DNA of 64,000 nt from Segatella copri. GTDB taxonomy: Bacteria; Bacteroidota; Bacteroidia; Bacteroidales; Bacteroidaceae. Below are positions 35,086 through 47,091 of this stretch, one piece after another (the stretch's first letter is position 1; each line of letters opens with the position of its first letter). Under the pieces are notes generated by a model. It made no database searches, was not told the DNA's origin, and saw nothing but the letters and a program-made list of their open reading frames with translations. The stretch spans positions 2,761,001 through 2,825,000 of the forward strand of contig NZ_CP137557.1 of NCBI RefSeq assembly GCF_019249655.2, in the 5' to 3' direction. A program made the position numbers and the translations under genes.

Positions 35086-37157
35086 TATAGCGTTCCGTAC
35101 TCCTCAGAATAGCGGAGCATCTGGTCGGTATAGCTCTCCTCGTAATCGAGATTTACATCGATAGGATTGCCCTCCTCGTCAAACATCAGCGTCATCTTCG
35201 GATTGATAAAGCCCTTGTATGGAGCCAGATTCAGCTTCTTGTATCTCGCCAGAATCTCGCGATGCAAGGCTGGGTCTATATTCACGGCATATTTCTCCAC
35301 CAACTGGCGGGCTGCCTCGTAATCACCCTCGCTCTTGATACGCTGAATCTCAGCAAGCAATTCTCCAAACAGATGGCGGAGCTTCTCGTAATCATTCACC
35401 TTCACATAGGTTCGGGTGGTTACGATATTACCCTCAGCATCCTTCAGGGCATCCTCGGCAGAAGCATAGCTTACCTCTTCCGTCACCAGTTCCACGGCAC
35501 CCTCGGCATGCTCCAGCGTCCACCAGACAATGAGGGCACGGTTTCTCATGTGCGCCTCCTCAATCTTGTCGCCCTCCTTGATGCGGATGGTCTGGGTGAG
35601 CAATCCGTTCATCAGATAACCATAATACTGCGCCTTGTAAGCCTCGTCGTTAGGAGTCAATCCCAATTCCACCAGCTTGTGGTCGGCTACATAATATAAT
35701 CCGAAAAGGTCGGCTCTCGCCTCCTCTATCGTGTTGCCATACGCCTTCAGGGCATCAGCATCGGTACCAGGCAGAAGCTGACCGCTGCCATGACCCAAAC
35801 ACTCGTGCAAATCCGTATGCAGGTCGTCGGTGATATCAGCATACTGGTTCATCAGTGCTATGGTCTCCTCGTCGATAACAAATTCATCTCTGAATCCGTT
35901 GCCCTGCGCTGCCTTGTTGTAGGCATCGGTCAGGTTGCCGATGGTCACACTCTTCGAACCGTGCTCCTGGCGAATCCAGTTTGCATTAGGCAGGTTGATG
36001 CCGATGGCGGAAGCCGGATATTCCTCACCGCCAAGCATCGCCGCACAGATTACATTGGCTGTAACGCCCTTCACCTCCGGCTTGCGGAAGCGGGGATCCA
36101 CAGGCGAATGATCCTCAAACCACTGCGCATTCTTGCTGATGGTCTGCGTGCGCTGGGTGGCCTCCAGGTCCTTGTATTCCACGATTCCCTCCCAGGTACC
36201 TTTCAGTCCCAGCGGGTCGCCATAAACCTCGATGAATCCGTTGATGAAATCCACCATGCCCTCGTGCTGCTGCACCCAGGCGATGCTATATCGGTCGAAA
36301 TCCACGAGATTACCCGTGCGATAGAACTTCACGAGCAGGTCGATAACGTGCTTCTGTCCCTCATTCTCGGCATATTTCTGTGCCTTGAGCAACCAGGATA
36401 CGATTTCTCTGATGGCCTCACCATAAAGACCATCTTCTTTCCAAACCAGTTCCACCATCTCGCCATTGCGCTTGGTGAGCTTGGAATTGAGTCCGTAAGA
36501 AGGCGGGGTGGCATCGTCGGCATCCTTCATCTTGTCATAGAACCGCTCCACTTCCTCCTGGGTCACATCCTCATAGAAGTTGCAGGCAGAAGTCTGCACC
36601 AGGTCCTCGCCATCCGTCTGGTTCACGCGTTTCGGCATCACCTCCGGGTCGAAGATCACGGGTACCAGCAGTCGGAGCAGGTCTTCCTTGCTCTCTCCAC
36701 GCTTCAGCGGTAGTTCCGCCTCGTTGATGTTCTCCATCAGTTCATAGAAGAATTCCTCAGAGAATCCCGGCTTGAATTTCTCGCAGCCATAATGGTGATG
36801 GATGCCGCTGGCGAACCATACTCGCTTCAGATAAACCTCGAAAGCCTTGAAATTATCGCTTTCGCAGATATCTTTTCCAGAAGGCTCTCCGCTTTCGCAG
36901 ATGTCAGATGCCAGCGTCTCTGCTTTCTCTCCTGTTCCCTTATAGTGGCGATAGATTGCCTCCAGGGTCTTGCGGATGCGCAGGTTGTACTTTCCCTGCT
37001 GATCGAACGTGATGTCACGTCCCATCAGCGTTGCCATTGACAAGCAATAGATATACAATTTCTGGTTGAGCGACAATTCGTCAAAACCCTTCAGTTCGTA
37101 ACGAAGCATCTGGATGTCGGCGAAGCGCTCTTGGGTGTTTACATTACATTTTGCCAT
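35085..37157 (-). CDS. M49 (dipeptidyl-peptidase III-like) metallopeptidase
   Basis: The 690-residue protein carries the six-residue zinc motif HECLGH near residue 449, with EEARAD downstream as the third ligand. This HExxGH spacing is specific to family M49. DPP III removes dipeptides from the N-terminus of short peptides. No signal peptide is visible, so it should be cytoplasmic. Confidence 0.92.
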   Translation of the reverse strand: MAKCNVNTQERFADIQMLRYELKGFDELSLNQKLYIYCLSMATLMGRDITFDQQGKYNLRIRKTLEAIYRHYKGTGEKAETLASDICESGEPSGKDICESDNFKAFEVYLKRVWFASGIHHHYGCEKFKPGFSEEFFYELMENINEAELPLKRGESKEDLLRLLVPVIFDPEVMPKRVNQTDGEDLVQTSACNFYEDVTQEEVERFYDKMKDADDATPPSYGLNSKLTKRNGEMVELVWKEDGLYGEAIREIVSWLLKAQKYAENEGQKHVIDLLVKFYRTGNLVDFDRYSIAWVQQHEGMVDFINGFIEVYGDPLGLKGTWEGIVEYKDLEATQRTQTISKNAQWFEDHSPVDPRFRKPEVKGVTANVICAAMLGGEEYPASAIGINLPNANWIRQEHGSKSVTIGNLTDAYNKAAQGNGFRDEFVIDEETIALMNQYADITDDLHTDLHECLGHGSGQLLPGTDADALKAYGNTIEEARADLFGLYYVADHKLVELGLTPNDEAYKAQYYGYLMNGLLTQTIRIKEGDKIEEAHMRNRALIVWWTLEHAEGAVELVTEEVSYASAEDALKDAEGNIVTTRTYVKVNDYEKLRHLFGELLAEIQRIKSEGDYEAARQLVEKYAVNIDPALHREILARYKKLNLAPYKGFINPKMTLMFDEEGNPIDVNLDYEESYTDQMLRYSEEYGTL

Positions 37158-37179
37158 GTTTAAAACCTTTATTCTACCG

Positions 37180-37187
37180 CAAAAGTA
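37180..37187 (-). promoter_or_regulatory. M49 gene promoter -7 box
   Basis: CAAAAGTA reads TACTTTTG leftward, 23 bases before the M49 start codon. Confidence 0.55.
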
Positions 37188-37271
37188 CGACTTTTATTTC
37201 AATTTTCAAACTTTTCTGCCTACTTTTCTTATTTTATAGAAGGAAATGTAATAAATATCCCGTTTTTTTAG

Positions 37272-37279
37272 TAACTTTG
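37272..37279 (+). promoter_or_regulatory. recQ promoter -7 box
   Basis: TAACTTTG matches TAnnTTTG, 43 bases before the recQ start. It is divergent from the M49 promoter. Confidence 0.65.
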
Positions 37280-37321
37280 CAGGAATTTCTAACGAAAAAG
37301 ATGTAAAAACAGTTAAGAGAT

Positions 37322-39166
37322 ATGCAAATCAACGAGATATTAAAATCGTACTTCGGTTACGACTCCTTCCGACCGAATCAGGAGGCCATCATCCAGGAAG
37401 TGATGCAGGGCCACGACTGCCTCGTGCTCATGCCTACGGGCGGAGGTAAGAGCCTCTGCTATCAGGTTCCGGCACTGGCGATGGAAGGCACTGCCGTGGT
37501 CATCTCGCCCCTCATCAGCTTAATGCACGACCAGGTGGAGGCACTCAAGGCAAACGGAATCCCTGCCGAGGCACTGAACAGCGGTAATGATGTCACCGAC
37601 GATGTCATCATCCGTCGACGATGCGAAGCTGGCGAACTCAAACTGCTCTATGTTTCTCCCGAAAAACTCATCAGCGAGATACCTTATTTATTCAGCAATA
37701 TCAAAATCTCGCTCTTCGCCGTGGATGAAGCCCACTGCATCAGCCAGTGGGGGCACGATTTCCGTCCGGAGTATTCCCAGCTCGGACTCCTTCACGAGAA
37801 ATTCCGTGGCATTCCGGTGATGGCACTTACGGCTACAGCCGATAAGATTACCCGCGAGGACATCATCAACCAGCTGCATCTGAACGGACGAACCTTCGTG
37901 AGCAGCTTCGACCGTCCCAACCTTAGTCTCTCCGTGCGCCAGGAAAGCACCAAGAAGGAGAAGCTGAAGTTCATCTACCATTTCATCGCCCGTCGTCCCG
38001 AAGAGGCAGGCATCATCTACTGCCTCTCGCGCAAGAACACGGAGATGGTGGCAGAGGCGCTCCAGTCGCATGGCATCAATGCCGAAGCCTATCATGCCGG
38101 ACTCTCCGCCCAGCAGCGTGCCTCTGTGCAGGAGCGTTTCAAGATGGACCAGATAGAGGTGGTCTGCGCTACCATCGCCTTCGGAATGGGCATTGACAAG
38201 GGCAACGTGCGATGGGTGATTCATTATAACATGCCGAAGAGCATAGAGAGTTTCTATCAGGAGATAGGACGAGCCGGAAGAGATGGTGCACCAGCCGATA
38301 CTGTATTGTTCTATTCGATGGCAGATATCATCACCCTCCGTTCGTTCTGCGAAGAAAGCGGACAGAAAGCGGTGAATCTGGAAAAGCTGCGCAGAATGGA
38401 AGAATACGCCGAATCGAGAGTGTGCCGAAGGAGAATCCTCCTGAATTATTTCGGAGAGACGGCGGCGAAGGATTGCGGTCACTGCGATGTGTGCAAGAAT
38501 CCGCCCCATACCTTCGATGGCACCGTGCTCACCCAGAAGGCGCTGAGTGCCGTGGTCCGTGCGGGCGAAAAGATTGCCGTGGGCACCTGCATCGAGATAT
38601 TGAGAGGGATGATGACGCCTGCCGTGACTCGCAACCACTACAACGAACTGAAAACCTTTGGTGTGGGCAAGGACGTGAGCGTCCGCGACTGGCAGGCATA
38701 CATGCTCCAGATGCTGCAGATGGGGTTCTTCGAAGTGGCGTACAATATGCATAATCAGATGAAAGTCACGCCATTAGGCTGGAAGGTTCTCAAGGGAGAA
38801 CATCAGGTTTCGCTGGCGATTGTTGAGAATGAAGAGCGTTCTCCTCGTCCGCAAAGGGTCAACAGACCTTCAAGAGGAAGCAGCATCCCTGTGGTTCATG
38901 CCGAGCGTGTGATTTTCGAAGATGAAACATCCAATGTAGAAGATAAGAAGCTCTTTGAATATCTGCGTAAAATCCGTAAGAATCTTGCCGATGAACAGGG
39001 CTATCCTCCATACATCGTGTTATCTGATAAGAGTCTGCACGAATTAACCAGGATGAAGCCAACCACCCTCCAGGCATTCGGTCTCATCAGCGGAATTGGA
39101 GAATTCAAGATTAAGAAATATGGCGATACTTTTATCAAAGCCATCAAGAAATATACAGGAAAATAA
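37322..39166 (+). CDS. recQ: ATP-dependent DNA helicase RecQ
   Basis: The 614-residue 3'-5' helicase has Walker A (MPTGGGKSLCYQ), the DEAH box (AVDEAHCISQWGHDFRPEY), the zinc-binding C...CGHCDVC cluster and winged-helix RQC domain (~370-500), and a C-terminal HRDC domain (~530-610). It acts in recombination and replication-fork repair. It is convergent with the ATP synthase operon and shares its terminator. Confidence 0.95.
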   Translation: MQINEILKSYFGYDSFRPNQEAIIQEVMQGHDCLVLMPTGGGKSLCYQVPALAMEGTAVVISPLISLMHDQVEALKANGIPAEALNSGNDVTDDVIIRRRCEAGELKLLYVSPEKLISEIPYLFSNIKISLFAVDEAHCISQWGHDFRPEYSQLGLLHEKFRGIPVMALTATADKITREDIINQLHLNGRTFVSSFDRPNLSLSVRQESTKKEKLKFIYHFIARRPEEAGIIYCLSRKNTEMVAEALQSHGINAEAYHAGLSAQQRASVQERFKMDQIEVVCATIAFGMGIDKGNVRWVIHYNMPKSIESFYQEIGRAGRDGAPADTVLFYSMADIITLRSFCEESGQKAVNLEKLRRMEEYAESRVCRRRILLNYFGETAAKDCGHCDVCKNPPHTFDGTVLTQKALSAVVRAGEKIAVGTCIEILRGMMTPAVTRNHYNELKTFGVGKDVSVRDWQAYMLQMLQMGFFEVAYNMHNQMKVTPLGWKVLKGEHQVSLAIVENEERSPRPQRVNRPSRGSSIPVVHAERVIFEDETSNVEDKKLFEYLRKIRKNLADEQGYPPYIVLSDKSLHELTRMKPTTLQAFGLISGIGEFKIKKYGDTFIKAIKKYTGK

Positions 39167-39210
39167 AAAAAGAGGGTGTGTCACAAATCCATGACACACC
39201 CTCTTTTTTT
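39165..39210. terminator. bidirectional terminator between recQ and atpG
   Basis: AGAGGGTGTGTCA / TGACACACCCTCT with A and T runs on either side forms a strong two-way terminator. Its core is nearly identical to the one at 52611. Confidence 0.92.
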
Positions 39211-39228
39211 ATGATGAAACGGGGAAGC

Positions 39229-40203
39229 TTAGTTATTCACGCTACCTCCCACAATATCGAGCAATTCATTCGTAATGGCCTGTTGACGACTCTTGTTATA
39301 CTGAAGATTCAGTTCACGCAAGAGTTCATCGGCATTATCCGTAGCAGTCTGCATGGCTACCATACGGGCAGCATGCTCACTCGCCTGACTATCCAACAAA
39401 GCAGTGTAAACCATCAGATGAAGCTGCTTAGGAATCAATACACCCAAAACAGTCTCCAGATCCGGCTCCACGATGAAGTCATCGTTCAGAGGATGCGCCT
39501 CTGCACGCTGTCTTTCATCCTCACTAGCCTGCTTCTTGCGCAGATACTCCTGAGCCTTCGCCGTAGCCACATTCGATGTGAGGTCACGGTCGTTGTCCTC
39601 TCCTATCGCCTCCGTGCTGAGGTCGATAGGCAGGAAAGTCTTCTGGGTCAGGATCTGCGAACCGGCACTCTTGAAGTGGTGATAGATCATCTCCACCTTG
39701 TCGAGTTCACCAGCAGCATACTGCTTGGCAAGCTTGCGGGCGATGTCGGCACAAGCGCTTGAATTAGGATGATCGGCAATATCCATGAAGTTACCGCCAA
39801 TCTTCAAGCCCAGTTTCTGTGCCTTCTCAGCCACCTTTCTGCCGATAGGATATACCGTGATGTCGTCAATGCCATGAGCCTTATACTCGTCCACCGCCTG
39901 AATCATCATCTTGATGACGTTGGAGTTGAATCCACCGCACAAGCTGCTGTTAGAGCTATATACGATGAGAGCCACACGCTTGATTTCCTTGTGCTCCACC
40001 TGCAACTCATGGTCCACATTCGGAGTACTCACCAGGAAGCTCTTCAGGATATGCTCCAGCATATTCTCATAAGGCAGCATATTCTGGATAGCTAACTGAG
40101 CATGATGCAACTTGCTGGATGCCACCATCTTCATCGCACTCGTAATCTTACGGGTACTGTTGACGCTGGCGATGCGAGTCTTAATCTCTTTTAACGACGG
40201 CAT
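39229..40203 (-). CDS. atpG: ATP synthase subunit gamma
   Basis: The 324-residue central rotor stalk has the conserved N-terminus (MPSLKEIKTRIASVNSTRKI) and C-terminal helix (ELNLQYNKSRQQAITNELLD) that form the coiled shaft. It is somewhat longer than the E. coli subunit through insertions in the middle. It is the last gene of the operon, 6 bases after atpA. Confidence 0.97.
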   Translation of the reverse strand: MPSLKEIKTRIASVNSTRKITSAMKMVASSKLHHAQLAIQNMLPYENMLEHILKSFLVSTPNVDHELQVEHKEIKRVALIVYSSNSSLCGGFNSNVIKMMIQAVDEYKAHGIDDITVYPIGRKVAEKAQKLGLKIGGNFMDIADHPNSSACADIARKLAKQYAAGELDKVEMIYHHFKSAGSQILTQKTFLPIDLSTEAIGEDNDRDLTSNVATAKAQEYLRKKQASEDERQRAEAHPLNDDFIVEPDLETVLGVLIPKQLHLMVYTALLDSQASEHAARMVAMQTATDNADELLRELNLQYNKSRQQAITNELLDIVGGSVNN

Positions 40204-40209
40204 AGGCTA

Positions 40210-41796
40210 TTACGCTTTATATTGTCCTGCTACATTAGCCATGGTATCCTTGATCACCGCGATGCAATCGTCGGTGAGCTTACCATCAGCCAAAGTCTCG
40301 ATTACGTCGGCGTGCTGGCTGCGCATAGCGTCGAGGAACTGATCCTGGCACTCGCGTACCTTATCCATTGGCACTTCGTGCATCAGTCCGTGCACACCAC
40401 AATAGAGGATAGCCACCTGCTCGCCCACTGGCATAGGGCGATACTGAGGCTGAACCAGCAACTGGTCATTCTTTCTACCACGGTCCAGTGTCATCGCTGT
40501 TACGGCATCCATATCGCTAGAGAACTTGGAGAAAGCCTCCAGCTCACGATACTGAGCCATATCAATCTTCAGGGTACCAGCCACCTTCTTCATACTCTTG
40601 ATCTGGGCAGAACCACCTACACGAGATACAGAGATACCTACGTTGATAGCTGGACGGAAGCCCTGGTTGAAGAGGTCGGTCTCCAGGAAGATCTGACCGT
40701 CGGTGATGGAAATCACGTTGGTTGGGATGTATGCAGAAACGTCACCAGCCTGGGTCTCGATGATTGGGAGGGCTGTCAAAGAGCCACCACCCTTCACCTT
40801 GCCCTTCAGGCACTCAGGAAGGTCGTTCATCTGCTCGGCTACCTCCTGCTGGTCGTTGATACGAGCGGCACGCTCCAACAGACGAGAGTGGAGATAGAAC
40901 ACATCACCAGGATAAGCCTCACGTCCTGATGGACGGCGGAGGATCAGTGATACCTCACGGTAAGCCACAGCCTGCTTACTCAAGTCATCGTATACTACGA
41001 GGGCTGAGTATCCACGGTCGCGGAAGTACTCACCGATGGCAGCACCGGCGAATGGTGCGTAATACTGCATGGCTGCAGGATCGGCAGCGGTAGCACTTAC
41101 GATGATGGTATATGGCAGGGCGCCGTGCTCCTTCAGGTTCTGTACCAATGCAGCAACGGTAGATGCTTTCTGGCCGATGGCTACATAGATACAATATACA
41201 GGCTTGCCTGCCTCATAGAAACTCTTCTGGTTGATGATGGTATCCACTGCGATGGCAGTCTTTCCGGTCTGACGGTCGCCGATGATCAACTCACGCTGTC
41301 CACGTCCGATAGGAATCATGGAATCCACGGCCTTCAAACCTGTCTGCAGAGGCTCCTTCACTGGCTGACGATAGATCACACCAGGAGCCTTACGATCCAG
41401 CGGCATCTCGAAAGCACCGGTGAGATCGATATCACCCAGACCGTCAATAGCCTGACCAAGAGGATTAACGACACGACCTAAGAAGTTGTCGTTCACGCGG
41501 ATAGAAGCGATACGGTGAGTACGCTTCACGCTCTGTCCCTCCTTGATGCCAGCCGTAGGACCTAAGAGGACACAACCTACATTGTCTTCCTCCAAGTTCA
41601 TGACGATCGCCATAGTGCCGTTCTCGAACTCAAGAAGCTCGTTAGCCTCTGCATTGCGAAGACCGTAGATACGAGCCACGCCATCGCTGACGGTAAGCAC
41701 GGTACCCACCTCGTCAAACTGCTGAGAGCCATTCACCTCCTGGAGCTGCTGCTGAAGCACTTCAGACACCTCACTTGGTTTAATTTTATCTGACAT
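40210..41796 (-). CDS. atpA: ATP synthase subunit alpha
   Basis: The 528-residue F1 subunit carries Walker A (GDRQTGKTA), the arginine-finger region ([11 protein letters not shown]) and the C-terminal helical domain. It holds the non-catalytic nucleotide sites. Downstream of atpH after a 105-base gap filled with AGGAGTTAAG-type repeats. Confidence 0.98.
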   Translation of the reverse strand: MSDKIKPSEVSEVLQQQLQEVNGSQQFDEVGTVLTVSDGVARIYGLRNAEANELLEFENGTMAIVMNLEEDNVGCVLLGPTAGIKEGQSVKRTHRIASIRVNDNFLGRVVNPLGQAIDGLGDIDLTGAFEMPLDRKAPGVIYRQPVKEPLQTGLKAVDSMIPIGRGQRELIIGDRQTGKTAIAVDTIINQKSFYEAGKPVYCIYVAIGQKASTVAALVQNLKEHGALPYTIIVSATAADPAAMQYYAPFAGAAIGEYFRDRGYSALVVYDDLSKQAVAYREVSLILRRPSGREAYPGDVFYLHSRLLERAARINDQQEVAEQMNDLPECLKGKVKGGGSLTALPIIETQAGDVSAYIPTNVISITDGQIFLETDLFNQGFRPAINVGISVSRVGGSAQIKSMKKVAGTLKIDMAQYRELEAFSKFSSDMDAVTAMTLDRGRKNDQLLVQPQYRPMPVGEQVAILYCGVHGLMHEVPMDKVRECQDQFLDAMRSQHADVIETLADGKLTDDCIAVIKDTMANVAGQYKA

Positions 41797-41901
41797 TTTG
41801 TTATTTACTTTAATTGTTAAATGAGGAGTTAAGGAGTTGAAAGAAGTTAAGGAGTTAAGACAACACCTTTAACTTCTTAAATTCTTAACTACTCAAAAAA
41901 A

Positions 41902-42438
41902 TTACTTTTTGAGCTGTGTCAGAATGTTGTTGAGCTTAGTCTTTACGCTCGCATCCATTCTATAAGTATCATACTCAAGGATGAAACCGCCGATGAGTTC
42001 AGGGTTCACCTCAGTCTTGAACTCCACAGTACCTTGCGTTCTCTGCTCCACCATCTTGCGCATCTTCTCCTCCGTAGAGACGTCAACGGCAGTGGCGGTG
42101 ATCAGCTTACCGCGGATGATGTTCTTCTGTTTCCTGTAAAGAGTGATATACGAAGCAGCCATGAATTGCAGGGTGCTCTCCCTATCCTCCTTCAGGACGA
42201 GTGCGATGAACTTCTTGCTCAGTTCGCTTGGGTTCTTACCCAGGGCCGTGGTGAGAAGTGCCTGCTTCTTGTCCTTTGAAAGCATAGGGTTGTCTATCGT
42301 AAATCTCAGTTCAGGCACGTCGATGTAGCTCTGGTAGAGCGTCTGCATCTCCTGGTACACCTGATCTTCGAGCTTCATGCCGAGTGCAGCCTTGATGAGG
42401 GCACGGGCATAACGCACCGATATTACACCTATATCCAT
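41902..42438 (-). CDS. atpH: ATP synthase subunit delta
   Basis: The 178-residue peripheral stalk subunit has an N-terminal helical bundle (VISVRYARALIKAA) and the C-terminal signature (VNPELIGGFILEYDTYRMDA) that joins F1 to subunit b. It starts 8 bases after atpF. Confidence 0.96.
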   Translation of the reverse strand: MDIGVISVRYARALIKAALGMKLEDQVYQEMQTLYQSYIDVPELRFTIDNPMLSKDKKQALLTTALGKNPSELSKKFIALVLKEDRESTLQFMAASYITLYRKQKNIIRGKLITATAVDVSTEEKMRKMVEQRTQGTVEFKTEVNPELIGGFILEYDTYRMDASVKTKLNNILTQLKK

Positions 42439-42446
42439 AAGCTTTA

Positions 42447-42950
42447 CTATTTGTTTTCAGAAGAAACCTCGTCCAGCAGTCGATTTATCATATCCATCTG
42501 TGCCTTGTCGTCAGAGAGCTTAGCCTTGAGCACTTTTTCTGCAATCTGAACAGAGAGCTCGGCAACCTGTCCACGGATTTCGCGAATGGCGTTCTGCTTT
42601 TCTGTCTCAATCTGCGCCTTGGCGTCAGAGAGCAGACGGGCGCCCTCTTCGCGAGCCTTGTCCTGTGCTTTCTCTACGATGGCATCGCGGGTATCAGCAG
42701 CCTCCTTGAGGATGGCAGCCTGCTTCTCGCGAGCTTCCTGCAAGATGGATTCACCTTCTTTTTGGATATTGGCAAGCTTCTCGTTGGCTTCGTGAGCTTT
42801 ACGCAAGCTCTCGTCGATGAAGGCCTTACGATCGTTCACCATCTTGATGATGGCACCGAAACCACCAGCCTTCCAGAGGATGATGACTACGATGATGAAG
42901 ACCAGCGTCATCCAGAAAAGCAAACCGCTATCAGGAATCAATAAATCCAT
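42447..42950 (-). CDS. atpF: ATP synthase subunit b
   Basis: The 167-residue subunit has one N-terminal membrane helix (~8-27) and a long charged coiled-coil (~35-160, AREKQAAILKEAADTRDAIV), forming the peripheral stalk dimer. A stable hairpin separates it from atpE. Confidence 0.96.
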   Translation of the reverse strand: MDLLIPDSGLLFWMTLVFIIVVIILWKAGGFGAIIKMVNDRKAFIDESLRKAHEANEKLANIQKEGESILQEAREKQAAILKEAADTRDAIVEKAQDKAREEGARLLSDAKAQIETEKQNAIREIRGQVAELSVQIAEKVLKAKLSDDKAQMDMINRLLDEVSSENK

Positions 42951-43007
42951 ATATACTGGTTAAAGTTTTACTTAAACGTTTTATTTTAACTAACTCTAAA
43001 GAATCAC

Positions 43008-43070
43008 CTTCTCCACCCCATGCTTACTGGTTTTAACAACCAATAATGCCGAAACGCATGGGGCGAGAAG
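43008..43070 (-). other. intercistronic hairpin between atpE and atpF
   Basis: CTTCTCCACCCCATGC (43008-43023) and GCATGGGGCGAGAAG (43056-43070) form a long stem with an inner TGGTT/AACCA stem. It may protect the atpE message, whose product is needed at about ten copies per complex, or partly end transcription. Confidence 0.6.
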
Positions 43071-43085
43071 AGTAATATTCGTTTA

Positions 43086-43337
<252 letters not shown>

Positions 43338-43369
43338 TTAAGTTGTTAATATTTTCTTTATTTATAATT

Positions 43370-44479
43370 CTATTTTACGATTTCTGGCTCAGCCTCATGA
43401 GACTTTACATGAGCCAGCGAGATGAATACTGCACTCAGCATGGTGAATACCAATGCCTGAATGTAGCTTACTAATACTTCGAGGAGCATCATAAAGGCGC
43501 TCATCGCAACACTTACTATTGTCATACCCGTACCTGCCACATAGTTGGCGATAGCATTCTCACTGATGTTGAACATGATGAAAATGATAGCCGCAAACGA
43601 AAGTGCGATGGCGTGACCCGCCATCATGTTGGCGAAGAGTCGGATAATCAGAGCCAGCGGTTTCGTGAAGATTCCGAAAAGCTCGATGAATGGCATCAGT
43701 GGCACTGGCACCTTCAACCACGTTGGTACCTCTGGCCAGAAGATTTCCTTCCAGTATTCCTTGGTACCGGTGAAGTTGGTGATCAGGAATGTCGTTACAC
43801 CGAAGAATACGGTGCAGGCGATATTACCCGTCAGGTTACCACCACCTGGTGGGAATGGTACGATACCCATGATGTTCGCCACGAAGATAAAGAAGAAGCA
43901 AGTAAGCAACCATGGTGCGTACTTTGGGGCTTCCTTACCCAGGGTGGCCTCAATTACATCGGTATATACCGACATAATGAACATGTGCATCAGTCCCACA
44001 AATCCCTTTGGTGCAGGGTCATCCACCTTGTGCTTCCTGCACCAGCGGGCTGGTATCAGGACACAGAGCAACAGGATGATAGCATCGATGAAGAGCACGC
44101 AAACGGTCTTCGTGATGGAGATGTCGAGCGGACGAACCTCCTGGCCTCCCACCTTCTCTACTATCTTGTTGGGATTCGCCTGCGCATCAGCGTTCTTGAT
44201 CACCAGGTTGAATGGTCCGGGGCGGTCTCCATTGGCATCCTTCTCTTCCGAGAATTCGCTGCTGCAGAACACGTGCCAGCCTGTGGTGGTATTCACGATG
44301 ATAGGCAGATGAATCACTACGGGATGGTCTCCCACCTTTGTGATATGCCATTCATAAGAATCCTTGATATGACCCCACAATATCTCTTTCACGTCGATAT
44401 TCTCCTTGGCTGATACCTGCACAGGTGCCAGCGTAAAGAGCAGCATCGCCATCAAGAGGAATTGCTTGAGATGTTTCAT
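43370..44479 (-). CDS. atpB: ATP synthase subunit a
   Basis: The 369-residue membrane subunit has a signal-like N-terminus and a ~110-residue periplasmic extension typical of Bacteroidota. The membrane part follows with the essential arginine (IRLFANMMAGHAI) facing the c ring. It forms the proton half-channels. Confidence 0.96.
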   Translation of the reverse strand: MKHLKQFLLMAMLLFTLAPVQVSAKENIDVKEILWGHIKDSYEWHITKVGDHPVVIHLPIIVNTTTGWHVFCSSEFSEEKDANGDRPGPFNLVIKNADAQANPNKIVEKVGGQEVRPLDISITKTVCVLFIDAIILLLCVLIPARWCRKHKVDDPAPKGFVGLMHMFIMSVYTDVIEATLGKEAPKYAPWLLTCFFFIFVANIMGIVPFPPGGGNLTGNIACTVFFGVTTFLITNFTGTKEYWKEIFWPEVPTWLKVPVPLMPFIELFGIFTKPLALIIRLFANMMAGHAIALSFAAIIFIMFNISENAIANYVAGTGMTIVSVAMSAFMMLLEVLVSYIQALVFTMLSAVFISLAHVKSHEAEPEIVK

Positions 44480-44526
44480 ATTCTTTAATTCTTACTTTGT
44501 TTATTAATTATTTGTATCAGAACCGC

Positions 44527-44970
44527 TTATGAAAGACGGTTCTTTTTCTCTACCCGAGCGAAGTAGATGCAGTCGAACACGAGAAGCACGACATAGAACA
44601 GGGCGAAGACGGCGGTGAATCCCAGGATGTTCTGCTTGTCGCATACCAGCACGTAGATGAGGAACACCAGCGTGCCTGCCATCAGCTTCAGCACCAATGC
44701 TGCCAGATAGAACTTGGCGAGATTGGCGGGCGATGACTTTGCCACAGCCTTCCAGGCTTCACCATAAGCAGTACTTGCAACGAGCGAGAATATCGCACTC
44801 ACTATCAGCGGGTTAACAACCCGTGGCAGAATATCATCGCATAAGGCAGAAACCCTACAGGCAAAGAGGATGGCCAAAGCCATGAGAGCTGTGAGCCACA
44901 GAGATATCTGCTTATACTTGATGCTCGCCTGCCTGATAGTCTGCAAGCGCAACTTTTCATCTTTTTCCAT
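44527..44970 (-). CDS. AtpI-like small membrane protein of the ATP synthase operon
   Basis: The 147-residue protein has four membrane helices and charged ends, and sits between atpC and atpB where AtpI-type assembly proteins are usual. Sequence similarity to AtpI itself is not obvious by eye, so the role is inferred from position. Confidence 0.65.
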   Translation of the reverse strand: MEKDEKLRLQTIRQASIKYKQISLWLTALMALAILFACRVSALCDDILPRVVNPLIVSAIFSLVASTAYGEAWKAVAKSSPANLAKFYLAALVLKLMAGTLVFLIYVLVCDKQNILGFTAVFALFYVVLLVFDCIYFARVEKKNRLS

Positions 44971-45024
44971 TATTCTATTTTATCAATATAGCTGTCAACT
45001 ATTAACTGTCAACTATTAACTAAA

Positions 45025-45264
45025 TTATACTTCCACGCAAAGGCTTACTTCGTTTTTCTTACATTCCACGAATCCGCCCTTGATGTTCATTGCCTGCTTG
45101 CCTTCCTTGGTGGTATACTCTACCTTGCCCACTTCGAGCGAAGAGATGATTGGCGCGTGATCCTTGAGAATCTCGAACGAGCCGAGGGTTCCCGGAACCA
45201 GTACGCTCTCCACCTCACCCTGGAAGACTACTTTCTCAGGAGATACTATCTTTAGCTGTAACAT
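45025..45264 (-). CDS. atpC: ATP synthase subunit epsilon (short form)
   Basis: The 79-residue product covers the N-terminal beta-sandwich (MLQLKIVSPEKVVFQGEVES, LGSFEILKDHAPIISSL) that attaches to gamma. The C-terminal helical pair that blocks ATP hydrolysis in ~130-residue homologues is absent. This is common in Bacteroidota and suggests that inhibition works in another way. Confidence 0.93.
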   Translation of the reverse strand: MLQLKIVSPEKVVFQGEVESVLVPGTLGSFEILKDHAPIISSLEVGKVEYTTKEGKQAMNIKGGFVECKKNEVSLCVEV

Positions 45265-45282
45265 AAGCCGTGGATTTAAAGA

Positions 45283-46833
<1,551 letters not shown>

Positions 46834-46917
46834 TTATATTTATTATTTCGTACTTTTAGTATTCAATGTGCGTGAAGCGGCTTCGGAACCCGTAGCACGC
46901 ACATCGATTAACGGCTG

Positions 46918-46949
46918 CAAAAGTAACAACAATTCATGGAACCTGCAAA
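46918..46949 (-). promoter_or_regulatory. ATP synthase operon promoter
   Basis: Read leftward, TTTG (CAAA at 46946-46949), a 20-base gap and TACTTTTG (CAAAAGTA at 46918-46925) make a consensus Bacteroidota promoter. The leader is about 105 bases. Confidence 0.8.
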
Positions 46950-47091
46950 TTTTTAAGGAGTTTTATCACTAAATTACTCCGGATTAAAACATTTTTAGTT
47001 CCGTTTAAACCATTTTTACTTTTGAAACATTTACTATTGCCAACGCCGATAACAGTATCAGATACTGAAATGCAACGGAAGGAGAAGCTGA

